Source: Stappia sp. WLB 29
GTDB taxonomy: Bacteria; Pseudomonadota; Alphaproteobacteria; Rhizobiales; Stappiaceae
Direction of reading: 5' to 3'
Length of the DNA stretch: 64,000 bases
NCBI RefSeq assembly: GCF_023507705.1
Contig: NZ_JALBGD010000004.1
Span: 248,001 to 312,000, forward strand
Positions within the stretch are counted from its first letter, which is position 1. Every line of letters begins with the position of its first letter. Under the pieces are notes generated by a model, which worked only from the letters and a program-made list of their open reading frames with translations, made no database searches and was not told where the DNA came from. Made by a program: the position numbers and the translations under genes. Below, in pieces: positions 32,609-40,347 of this stretch.

Positions 32609-32902
32609 ATGATGGACCGGATGCAAGCGTCGGGGCTCACCCGCGACCTGAAGATCGTCAACCGTCGCGGACTGCATGCCCGGGCCTCGGCCAAGCTGGT
32701 GAAGCTGGTCGAGACCTTCGACGCCGAGATCGTGGTGATGAAGGACGGCCAGTCGGTCGGCGGCAACTCCATCATGGGCCTGATGATGCTGGCGGCCAGC
32801 CCCGGCTGCTCGATCCGCGTCTCCGCCACCGGCGCGGAAGCGGAAAGCGCGCTGGCCGCCATCGCGGAACTGGTGGAAAGCGGCTTCGGCGAGACCGACT
32901 GA
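32609..32902 (+). CDS. ptsH: PTS phosphocarrier HPr
   Basis: This 97-residue HPr has the active-site motif RRGLHARASAKLVK with His23 and the regulatory Ser54 in GGNSIMGLMML, matching presence of HprK. N-terminal residues 1-9 are longer than in E. coli HPr; a second ATG at 32612 would shorten it by one residue. It should receive phosphate from an EI enzyme (not in the window) and pass it to EIIA. No terminator is visible before the repeat-filled region that follows. Confidence 0.95.
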   Translation: MMDRMQASGLTRDLKIVNRRGLHARASAKLVKLVETFDAEIVVMKDGQSVGGNSIMGLMMLAASPGCSIRVSATGAEAESALAAIAELVESGFGETD

Positions 32903-32946
32903 GGCTTCGGCCGCGCATCTTCGCTGCCGCTCTGGCAACCAATGGG

Positions 32947-32974
32947 CCCCGGATCTCGCGATGCTCGTCCGGGG
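32947..32974. repeat. Small palindromic repeat module
   Basis: CCCCGGA (32947-32953) and TCCGGGG (32968-32974) flank 14 bases. The layout (CCGG arms around a CGCGATGCTCG-like loop) is like the end module of the composite repeat that follows at 33018. A further related segment, GTCGTCTTGCCCGGAACGAC, lies near 33319. The gap 32903-33387 holds only such repeats. Confidence 0.5.
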
Positions 32975-33017
32975 TGACGGCCGTAGTTGTGGCAGCGGCC
33001 TTTCCTCCCTCTCAAGT

Positions 33018-33259
33018 CGTCGTCCCGGGCAAGCGAAGCGCGACCCGGGATCCATTGGCGACCTCGGCGAGATTGAGGCGGAAGACGCTCCCCCCATTCT
33101 CGGCTGTCACGCCTGCGCAGGCAGGCGTCCAGTATCCGCCGGGGCAGAGGGCGCGCGCAGGTAGCGGCCACCGGCGTTTCGGTGGCAGCGCTGGGGACTC
33201 GCTCGAACCGTTCGGGGTTACTGGTTCCCGGTCTTCGGCTGCGCCGAAACCGGGACGAC
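33018..33259. repeat. Composite palindromic repeat, copy B
   Basis: About 242 bases, the reversed counterpart of 24735-24979. In order it has a CCCGGG hairpin module with CCATTGGCGACCTCGGC, the hairpin CGCCTGCGCAGGCAGGCG followed by TCCAGTATCCGCCGGGG, and GGTTACTGGTTCCCGGTCTT with a CGGTTTCGGC/GCCGAAACCG type hairpin. Shared modules are well conserved while spacers differ. Confidence 0.75.
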
Positions 33260-33387
33260 ACCCAGAGAAAGTGTCGCTGCCTCGCCTCCACCTGCCGACG
33301 CTGCTCTTCCCTCTCAGGTCGTCTTGCCCGGAACGACGCCGGGAGAAGGTGGAGCCCCGAAGTACCGGCAGGTCGAATGAATGGGAC

Positions 33388-33403
33388 ATAAAGAAATCTT
33401 TAT
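33388..33403 (+). promoter_or_regulatory. Putative SahR-type operator upstream of ahcY
   Basis: ATAAAGA (33388-33394) and TCTTTAT (33397-33403) are perfect inverted arms around AA, in GC-rich surroundings. The site ends 7 bases before the -35 box of ahcY. It resembles the ATAAAGATATCTTTAT-like sites linked to ArsR-family methionine-cycle regulators (SahR) in alphaproteobacteria; that assignment is from memory of the family and is inference. Confidence 0.55.
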
Positions 33404-33410
33404 ATCCTTA

Positions 33411-33439
33411 TTGCTTTGTATCGGTTTCCGGCCTATAAA
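33411..33439 (+). promoter_or_regulatory. Sigma-70 type promoter for ahcY
   Basis: TTGCTT (33411-33416) and TATAAA (33434-33439) are exactly 17 bases apart. The transcript would start near 33446 and carry a leader of about 230 bases. Confidence 0.65.
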
Positions 33440-33460
33440 CCGGGCATTCGCCGGGTGCCT

Positions 33461-33494
33461 GCATCCGGCGCAAGCCGTTTTCCGCGCCGGATGC
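33461..33494 (+). other. Hairpin and tandem repeat in the ahcY leader
   Basis: GCATCCGGCGC (33461-33471) pairs perfectly with GCGCCGGATGC (33484-33494) around a 12-base loop, directly after the predicted transcription start. A 13-base tandem repeat, CCGTAGAGGCGAC, follows at 33528-33540 and 33542-33554. I could not fit this leader to the SAH riboswitch core. Confidence 0.45.
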
Positions 33495-33675
33495 GGGCCG
33501 CAAGGGCCGACCCGGCGCCAGACACGACCGTAGAGGCGACACCGTAGAGGCGACCCTGTCGAGGGCGATGCCGGAAGGGCCGGCCGCCCGTCGGGAAATG
33601 TCGGAAAATTCCTGTCCCGGACCCGTTCCGGGCGGGCGAGTGCTGTTCCAAACGAAAAGCGAGCGGACGATACGC

Positions 33676-35073
33676 ATGACCACCGCAACCGATTACTACG
33701 TCAAGGACATCTCCCTGGCCGACTACGGCCGCAAGGAGATCGACATCGCCGAGACCGAGATGCCGGGCCTGATGGCCTGCCGCGAAGAGTTCGGCGAGAA
33801 GAAGCCGCTCAAGGGCGCCCGCATCGCCGGCTCGCTGCACATGACCATCCAGACCGCCGTGCTGATCGAGACGCTGGTCGCGCTCGGCGCCGAGGTCCGT
33901 TGGGCGTCCTGCAACATCTTCTCGACCCAGGACCATGCCGCCGCCGCCATCGCCGCCGCCGGCATCCCGGTCTTCGCCGAGAAGGGCGAGACGCTGGAAG
34001 AGTACTGGGACTATTGCGACCGCATCTTCTTCTTCCCGGAAGGCACGGCCAACATGATCCTCGATGATGGCGGCGACGCCACCATGTACATCCTGCTCGG
34101 CGCCCGCGCCGAGGCCGGCGAGGACGTGCTCTCCAACCCGGGTTCGGAGGAGGAGAAGATCCTCTTCGCCCAGATCCGCAAGCGCATGGCGGCGAGCCCG
34201 GGCTGGTTCACCAAGCAGCGCGACGCGATCCGCGGCGTCTCCGAGGAGACGACGACGGGCGTCAACCGCCTGTATCAGCTGAAGGCCAAGGGCCTGCTGC
34301 CGTTCCCGGCGATCAACGTCAACGACAGCGTCACCAAGTCGAAGTTCGACAACAAGTACGGCTGCAAGGAGAGCCTCGTCGACGGCATCCGTCGCGGCAC
34401 CGACGTGATGATGGCCGGCAAGACCGCCGTCGTCTGCGGCTACGGCGACGTCGGCAAGGGCTCGGCCGCCAGCCTTCGCGGCGCCGGCGCCCGCGTCAAG
34501 GTGACCGAGATCGACCCGATCTGCGCCCTGCAGGCCGCCATGGACGGCTTCGAGGTCGTCACCCTGGAGAAGGCCGCCCCGACCGCCGACATCGTGATCA
34601 CCACCACCGGCAACAAGGACGTGGTGACCCTCGACCACATGCGGTCGCTGAAGGACATGGCGATCGTCGGCAATATCGGCCACTTCGACAACGAGATCCA
34701 GGTCGAGGCGCTGCGCAACTACAAGTGGACCAACATCAAGCCGCAGGTCGACATGATCGAATTCCCGGACGGGAAGCGCATGATCCTCCTGTCGGAAGGC
34801 CGGCTGCTGAACCTCGGCAACGCCACCGGCCACCCGAGCTTCGTGATGTCGGCCAGCTTCACCAACCAGGTGCTGGCGCAGATCGAGCTGTGGACCCGTC
34901 CGGACGCCTACGACAAGGACGTCTATGTCCTGCCGAAGCATCTCGACGAGCGCGTCGCCCGCCTGCACCTGGCCAAGCTCGGCGTCGAACTGACCGAGCT
35001 GTCGACGGCGCAGGCCGACTATATCGGCGTGAAGACCACCGGTCCGTACAAGCCGGAACACTACCGCTACTGA
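33676..35073 (+). CDS. ahcY: S-adenosylhomocysteine hydrolase
   Basis: This 465-residue enzyme splits S-adenosylhomocysteine to adenosine and homocysteine, completing the methyl cycle. It contains the substrate-domain motifs [30 protein letters not shown] and [16 protein letters not shown], and the NAD-binding loop [17 protein letters not shown]. The C-terminus ends YKPEHYRY, as in the family. The ATG at 33676 gives full length without extension. It is preceded by a promoter with an adjacent palindrome and followed by a terminator, so it is a single-gene unit in front of divL. Confidence 0.98.
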   Translation: MTTATDYYVKDISLADYGRKEIDIAETEMPGLMACREEFGEKKPLKGARIAGSLHMTIQTAVLIETLVALGAEVRWASCNIFSTQDHAAAAIAAAGIPVFAEKGETLEEYWDYCDRIFFFPEGTANMILDDGGDATMYILLGARAEAGEDVLSNPGSEEEKILFAQIRKRMAASPGWFTKQRDAIRGVSEETTTGVNRLYQLKAKGLLPFPAINVNDSVTKSKFDNKYGCKESLVDGIRRGTDVMMAGKTAVVCGYGDVGKGSAASLRGAGARVKVTEIDPICALQAAMDGFEVVTLEKAAPTADIVITTTGNKDVVTLDHMRSLKDMAIVGNIGHFDNEIQVEALRNYKWTNIKPQVDMIEFPDGKRMILLSEGRLLNLGNATGHPSFVMSASFTNQVLAQIELWTRPDAYDKDVYVLPKHLDERVARLHLAKLGVELTELSTAQADYIGVKTTGPYKPEHYRY

Positions 35074-35178
35074 TCGCTCCCGCCGGGTCCCGGCGCATCC
35101 GGCAGGCACGGGTCCTGCCGGGCGCGCGGCGGAACCGGCGCCGGAACGATCTGCGGACGATCCCTGGAACGATTGCCG

Positions 35179-35216
35179 AACGGGGGCTGTGGATGACACG
35201 GCCCCCGTTTACTTTT
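35179..35216 (+). terminator. Intrinsic terminator of ahcY
   Basis: AACGGGGGC (35179-35187) pairs with GCCCCCGTT (35201-35209) around a 13-base loop, followed by TACTTTT. It lies about 105 bases after the ahcY stop. The remaining bases to 35389 hold nothing I can name beyond the divL ribosome site. Confidence 0.75.
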
Positions 35217-35389
35217 CGGTAACCGACACTTCTTCGCGATTCGCGTTTGCGTTATGGTCTTTGCGAATCAGGCGGGTCGTGAGGCAGAACTGCCTTGAGG
35301 TCCGCACATTGCGGGCGGGCCCGATGCGGCAGCCTGATGCGGGGTGCCCCGGTGCGGGTGCTTCGACAGGGCGACAGGGGAACGAGCGG

Positions 35390-37912
35390 ATGCCGGCGGA
35401 CGGCTGGGAACATGGGCGCGGGCGCGCCGCATGGCGGAGAATGAGTCGTAAGGCTCGGCTGGGCCTGTCGACCGCGCCACTGGCCTGGGCCGCCTCCACC
35501 GGCCTGTGCCTCGCCAGCGATGTCGCCGGAGCCACCCACCCGCTGTTTTCCGGATCCTTCACGCCCGAAAAGGTCGTCTGGATCGCCGCCGTCGGCGGCG
35601 CCGTGACCTTCGCGGTGACCGCCGCCGTCACCCTCATCCGCAACATGCGCGCCAGCTCCGGCACGCTGAACACCGCGACCGAGACCAGCGCCCGGCTGGC
35701 CGCGCGGCTCGACCGGCTGGAGAGCCTCGTCGCCTCCGACGACCAGCGCATCGTCATGTGGCAGCCCGGCGAGGACGAGCCCTTCGTCGCCGGCATGCTG
35801 GAGGAAAGCTCGGGCGTGCCGCGCTCGCCCGCCCGGTTGCTGGCCTTCGGCACCTGGCTGGAGGCGCGCGCGGCGGGCGCGCTGGAGCAGGCGGTCGACC
35901 GGCTGCGCCAGCACGGCGAGGCCTTCCGCATGACGCTGCCGACCCGCACCGGCGGCATGGTCGAGATCTGCGGCCGGGTGACCGCCAGCGCGCCGGTGCT
36001 GCGCCTGCGCGACCTCACCGGCGAGCGCAAGTCGCAGGCCCTCACCGCCGAGCGCAACAGCGCCATGACCCGCGAGCTGCAGACCCTGCGCGCGCTGCTC
36101 GACGGCGTGCCTTCGCCCGCCTGGCTGCGCGACGAGAGCGGCGCGCTGGTCTGGGTCAACGCGGCCTATGCGCGGGCGGTGGAAACCGACAGCGGCAAGG
36201 CGGCGATCGAGGCCGGGGTCGAGTTCCTGGATGCCAAGGGCCGCGGCCAGATGGAGCGCGGCCGCGACGAGGCCGGCCAGTCGCGCGCCCGCCTGCCGGC
36301 AGTGGCGGCCGGCGCCCGGCGCATCTTCGACGTCACCCAGATCTCCGTGGAGTCCGGTTCCGGCGGCATCGCCATCGATGTCAGCGAGCTGGAAAACGTG
36401 CGCCAGGAGCTCGGCCGCACCATCGATTTCCACGCCCGCACGCTCGACCAGCTGGCGACCGCCGTCGCGATCTTCGGCGCCGACCGGCGGCTGCAGTTCT
36501 ACAACGCCGCCTTCCGCTCCCTGTGGGACCTCGACGCGAGCTTCCTGGAAAGCAATCCGACGGATGCGGCCCTGCTGGATGCCCTGCGCGCCGCGCGCAA
36601 GCTGCCCGAGCAGGCCGACTATCGCGGCTGGCGCAACAAGCTGCTGGAAACCTACACCTCGCTGGATGCGCGCGAATTCTGGTGGCACCTGCCGGACGGG
36701 CGGACGTTGCGCGTCATCGCCAACCCGCACCCGCAGGGCGGCGTCACCTATATCTACGAGAACGTCACCGAGCGGCTGGACCTGGAGAGCCGCTACAACT
36801 CGCTGATCCGCGTCCAGGGCGAGACGCTGGACAATCTGTCCGAGGCGGTGGCGGTGTTCGGCTCCGACGGGCGGCTGCGCCTGTGGAACCCGGCGTTCGA
36901 GAACATGTGGGACCTGTCCGACGACCGGCTCGGCGACAGCCCGCACATCACCCGCGTCGTCGACATGGAGATGCTGGAGCCGGAAGAGACGGCGATCTGG
37001 CGCCAGCTGGTGACGGCGGTGACCAGCTTGGCCGACAACCGCGAGCCGGTGTCCGGGCGGCTGGAGCGCGAAAGCGGCGAGGCGATCGACTACGCCACCG
37101 TGCCGCTGCCCGACGGCGGCACGCTGGTCACCTTCGTCAACGTGACGGATTCGGTGAATGTCGAGCGCGCGCTGCTCGACAAGAACGAGGCGCTGGAACA
37201 GGCCGACCAGCTGAAGAACGCCTTCATCCAGCACGTGTCCTACGAGCTGCGCTCGCCGCTGACCAACATCATCGGCTTCGCCCAGCTGCTGTCCGACCCG
37301 AAATTCGGGCCGCTGACCGACAAGCAGGGGGAGTATGTCGACTACATCCTCTCCTCCTCCTCGGCGCTGCTGGCGATCATCAACGACATTCTCGACCTCG
37401 CCACCATCGATGCCGGCATCATGGAGCTCGACATTTCCTCCGTGGACGTGGCGAGGACCGTGCAGGCGGCGGTGGAAGGGCTGAAGGACCGGCTCTCCGA
37501 CAGCGGCATCGCGCTGAAGCTGACCGTCGCCGACGATGTCGGCGTGATCCAGGCCGACGAGCGGCGCCTGCGCCAGGTGCTGTTCAACCTGATCTCCAAC
37601 GCGCTGCGCTTCTCCGATGTCGGCGGCACCATCGACGTCGGCTGCCTGCGCACCTCGGATGCCATCGAGTTCCACGTGCGCGACCACGGCTGCGGCATCC
37701 CCGAGGACATGCTCGACCAGGTCTTCGCCCGCTTCGTCGGGCGCGATGCCGGCCAGCGCCGCCGCGGCGCCGGGCTCGGCCTGTCCATCGTCAAGAGCTT
37801 CGTCGAGCTGCACGGCGGCACGGTCTCCATCGAGTCGGAAGAGGGGGTCGGCACATATGTCGTCTGCCGATTTCCCTTCGCACCCGACGCCCTCCGGCAC
37901 GCCGCCGAGTGA
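35390..37912 (+). CDS. divL: DivL-type tyrosine histidine-kinase homolog, PAS-domain cell-cycle regulator
   Basis: This protein of about 840 residues has one N-terminal membrane segment (62-83, VVWIAAVGGAVTFAVTAAV), several PAS-like repeats, a dimerisation domain and an intact HATPase (NLISNALRF, DHGCGIPED, GAGLGLSIVKSF). In the H-box the phosphohistidine is replaced by Tyr618 (HVSYELRSPLTNIIGF), the hallmark of DivL. In Caulobacter DivL binds DivK-phosphate and controls CckA, hence CtrA. I start at the ATG at 35390 because AGGGGA lies 8 bases upstream; 35441 is an alternative. tsaE begins 12 bases after its stop, so they are probably one operon. Confidence 0.88.
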   Translation: MPADGWEHGRGRAAWRRMSRKARLGLSTAPLAWAASTGLCLASDVAGATHPLFSGSFTPEKVVWIAAVGGAVTFAVTAAVTLIRNMRASSGTLNTATETSARLAARLDRLESLVASDDQRIVMWQPGEDEPFVAGMLEESSGVPRSPARLLAFGTWLEARAAGALEQAVDRLRQHGEAFRMTLPTRTGGMVEICGRVTASAPVLRLRDLTGERKSQALTAERNSAMTRELQTLRALLDGVPSPAWLRDESGALVWVNAAYARAVETDSGKAAIEAGVEFLDAKGRGQMERGRDEAGQSRARLPAVAAGARRIFDVTQISVESGSGGIAIDVSELENVRQELGRTIDFHARTLDQLATAVAIFGADRRLQFYNAAFRSLWDLDASFLESNPTDAALLDALRAARKLPEQADYRGWRNKLLETYTSLDAREFWWHLPDGRTLRVIANPHPQGGVTYIYENVTERLDLESRYNSLIRVQGETLDNLSEAVAVFGSDGRLRLWNPAFENMWDLSDDRLGDSPHITRVVDMEMLEPEETAIWRQLVTAVTSLADNREPVSGRLERESGEAIDYATVPLPDGGTLVTFVNVTDSVNVERALLDKNEALEQADQLKNAFIQHVSYELRSPLTNIIGFAQLLSDPKFGPLTDKQGEYVDYILSSSSALLAIINDILDLATIDAGIMELDISSVDVARTVQAAVEGLKDRLSDSGIALKLTVADDVGVIQADERRLRQVLFNLISNALRFSDVGGTIDVGCLRTSDAIEFHVRDHGCGIPEDMLDQVFARFVGRDAGQRRRGAGLGLSIVKSFVELHGGTVSIESEEGVGTYVVCRFPFAPDALRHAAE

Positions 37913-37924
37913 TCGGCACCTCCC

Positions 37925-39487
37925 ATGAGCGACACCCGTCCTGCATCGCCGTTCCGCGATGATGCGGAGCCCTTTGCCGGCGCGATTTCCCTCGCCTGTC
38001 CCGATGAGGCGGCGACCGTCCGCCTCGCCGAGGACATCGCCGTGATGCTCCGGCCCGGCGACTGCCTCTGCCTCGTAGGGGACCTGGGCGCCGGCAAGTC
38101 GACCTTCGCACGGGCCCTGCTGCGCGCGCTCGCCGACGATCCCGAGCTCGAGGTGCCGAGCCCGACCTTCACCCTCGTCCAGTCCTATCCCCTCGAGCCG
38201 CTGCCGGTCGCCCATTTCGACCTCTACCGGCTGGAGGACGAGGAGGAGCTCGACGAGCTCGGCCTCGACGAGATCCTGGAGACCGGCGCGGCGCTGATCG
38301 AATGGCCGGAACGCGGTGCCTCGCGGCTGCCGGAAAACCGCCTCGTCCTGCGCATCGCCGCCGGCGACACGCCGCAGGCGCGCAAGATCGCCCTGCTGCC
38401 GCCGGACGAGGACTGGCGCACCCGCCTTGAGCGTACGCTGGCGATCCGCCGGTTGATCGAGGGAACGGCACTTGCCGGTGCGCTCCGTCGCCGCTTCCAG
38501 GGCGATGCTTCGGCCCGCCGGTTCGAGACCGTGCGCGCATCGGGCGCGGATGCGATCCTGATCGATTCCACCCCGCCGCCGCAGCAGCAGCCGGTGCTGC
38601 GCGACGGGCTGACCTATCGCCAGCTGGTGCATCTGGCCGACGGGGTGGATGCGGTGGTCGCCGTCACCGAGGCCCTGCGCGCGCGCGAGATCTGCGCGCC
38701 GCGCACCTATGGCGCCGATATCGCCGGGGGGCTGGTGCTGCAGGAGGACCTCGGGCGCGGCAAGGTGCTGGAGGCCGGCCGGCCGGTGGCCGAGCGCTAC
38801 CTGGCAGCGGCCGGCGTGCTGGCGCGGCTGCACGGCGCCCCGCCGCAGGCGGACCTGCCGATCCCGGATGCTTGCGGCGGCGGCAGCTACCGGCTGTCGC
38901 GCTTCGACCCGCGAGCGATGCTGGTCGAGGCCGAACTGTTCCTCCACTGGTATCTGCCGCGCATGGGCGGGGAGGTGCCGGACGGACTGGCGGAGACCTT
39001 CGCCGGGTGGTGGCGGCCGCTGTTCGAGCGCGCCGCGCAGGATCGCAACTGGGTGCTGCGCGACTACCATTCGCCGAACCTGATCTGGCGCGAGGGCGAG
39101 AGCGGCGATGATCGCATCGCCCTGGTCGACACCCAGGACGCGATGATCGGTCCGGCCGCCTACGACCTTGCCTCGCTGGCGATGGATGCGCGCGTGGATG
39201 TGCCGCAGGAGCTGGAGCGGCAGCTGGTCGAGCACTACATCGCCCGGCGGCACGCGGTCTCGCCCGGCTTCGACGCGGCCGCGTTCCGCCGCGACTACGC
39301 CATCATGGGCGCGCAGCGGGCGACCAAGATCCTCGGCATCTTCACCCGGCTCGCCGTGCGGGATCGAAAGCCCGGCTACCTTGTGCATCTGCCGCGCGTG
39401 CGCGAGTATCTGGCCCGCTGCCTGCGCCATCCGGAGCTGGCCGACCTGGCCGGCTGGTTCGACGGCCGCCTCGGCGAGACCGGATAA
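37925..39487 (+). CDS. tsaE: Bifunctional TsaE ATPase / aminoglycoside-phosphotransferase-family sugar kinase (AmgK-like)
   Basis: This 520-residue fusion has TsaE at residues 1 to about 165: P-loop GDLGAGKSTFARALL, VPSPTFTLVQSY, and HFDLYRLEDEEELDELGLDE. TsaE is the ATPase needed for the universal tRNA t6A37 modification. From about 180 on it is an APH-type kinase (RRFQGDASARRFETV, catalytic VLRDYHSPNLIW, then LVDTQDAMIGPAAYDLASL) matching AmgK, which phosphorylates MurNAc and GlcNAc at C1. The next gene is murU, which uses that product, so the kinase half fits peptidoglycan recycling. The fusion is common in Hyphomicrobiales. Confidence 0.92.
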   Translation: MSDTRPASPFRDDAEPFAGAISLACPDEAATVRLAEDIAVMLRPGDCLCLVGDLGAGKSTFARALLRALADDPELEVPSPTFTLVQSYPLEPLPVAHFDLYRLEDEEELDELGLDEILETGAALIEWPERGASRLPENRLVLRIAAGDTPQARKIALLPPDEDWRTRLERTLAIRRLIEGTALAGALRRRFQGDASARRFETVRASGADAILIDSTPPPQQQPVLRDGLTYRQLVHLADGVDAVVAVTEALRAREICAPRTYGADIAGGLVLQEDLGRGKVLEAGRPVAERYLAAAGVLARLHGAPPQADLPIPDACGGGSYRLSRFDPRAMLVEAELFLHWYLPRMGGEVPDGLAETFAGWWRPLFERAAQDRNWVLRDYHSPNLIWREGESGDDRIALVDTQDAMIGPAAYDLASLAMDARVDVPQELERQLVEHYIARRHAVSPGFDAAAFRRDYAIMGAQRATKILGIFTRLAVRDRKPGYLVHLPRVREYLARCLRHPELADLAGWFDGRLGETG

Positions 39488-39552
39488 ACGGCGCGGGCCC
39501 CAACGCGGGGCAGGCATCCAATCCAACGGCCAATCAACGGAAAGAGGCGGAC

Positions 39553-40323
39553 TTGCAGGCAGGAACGGAAACGCAAGCGGGGGCGAGGGAACAGGCGGGC
39601 GTGCGGGGACCGAAGACGGCCATCGTGCTGTCGGCCGGCATGGGCAAGCGCATGCGCCCGATCACCGCGACGACGCCGAAGCCGCTGGTCTCCGTCGCCG
39701 GGCGGGCGCTGCTCGACCGGGCCTTCGACAAGCTGGTGGTCGCCGGCGTCGAGACCGTCGTCGTCAACGTGCATTATCTCGCCGATCTGGTGGAGGTGCA
39801 TGCCCTGCGCTGGCCGGCGCCGCCCAGGGTGCTGATCTCGGACGAACGCGCGGAGCTGCTGGAAACCGGCGGCGGCATCGTCAAGGCGCTGCCGCTGCTG
39901 GGCGAGGAGCCGTTCTATCTGCTCAATTCCGACAGCACCTGGATCGAGGGCGTGCGGCCCAATCTGGAGCATCTGGCGAGAACCTTCGACCCGCAGAAGA
40001 TGGACGCCCTGCTGCTGCTCTCCGGCCTCGTCACCGCCGTCGGCTATGACGGCAAGGGCGATTTCGTGATGGATGGGGACGGGCGCCTTGCGCGGCGGGC
40101 GGAGCGCGAGGTCTCGCCCTTCGCCTATGTCGGCGGCGCGATCCTGCATCCGCGGCTGTTCGACGGCGCGCCTGCCGGGGCCTTCTCGCTCAACCGCCTG
40201 TTCGACGCGGCGATCGAGCGCGGCACCCTGTTCGGGGTGCTGATGGAAGGGATCTGGCTGCATGTCGGCACGCCCGAGGCCATCGATGCGGCCGAGCGCG
40301 CCATCCGCGACAGCGCCGCCTGA
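39553..40323 (+). CDS. murU: N-acetylmuramate alpha-1-phosphate uridylyltransferase (MurU)
   Basis: This 256-residue nucleotidyltransferase has the signature AIVLSAGMGKRMRPITATTPKPL, cut here as GKRMRPITATTPKPL, and the metal-binding LNSDSTWIEG. MurU makes UDP-MurNAc from MurNAc-1-phosphate and so bypasses de novo, fosfomycin-sensitive synthesis. It follows the AmgK-like kinase by 65 bases, which supports MurU over a general sugar transferase. I use the TTG start at 39553 because AGAGG lies 5 bases before it; a GTG at 39601 would remove the low-complexity N-terminus. Confidence 0.88.
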   Translation: MQAGTETQAGAREQAGVRGPKTAIVLSAGMGKRMRPITATTPKPLVSVAGRALLDRAFDKLVVAGVETVVVNVHYLADLVEVHALRWPAPPRVLISDERAELLETGGGIVKALPLLGEEPFYLLNSDSTWIEGVRPNLEHLARTFDPQKMDALLLLSGLVTAVGYDGKGDFVMDGDGRLARRAEREVSPFAYVGGAILHPRLFDGAPAGAFSLNRLFDAAIERGTLFGVLMEGIWLHVGTPEAIDAAERAIRDSAA

Positions 40324-40347
40324 GGGCGGAAGGGGAGGCGGAGACCG

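Noticed and set aside
33440-33675. SAH riboswitch in the ahcY leader
   Set aside because: The leader has hairpins but not the conserved GAGGAGCGCUGC-like core in the expected arrangement; a covariance-model search would decide.
35252-39526. A 1424-residue open frame antisense to divL and tsaE-amgK
   Set aside because: Same GC-driven shadow effect; no ribosome site or domain, and it crosses two well-supported genes.
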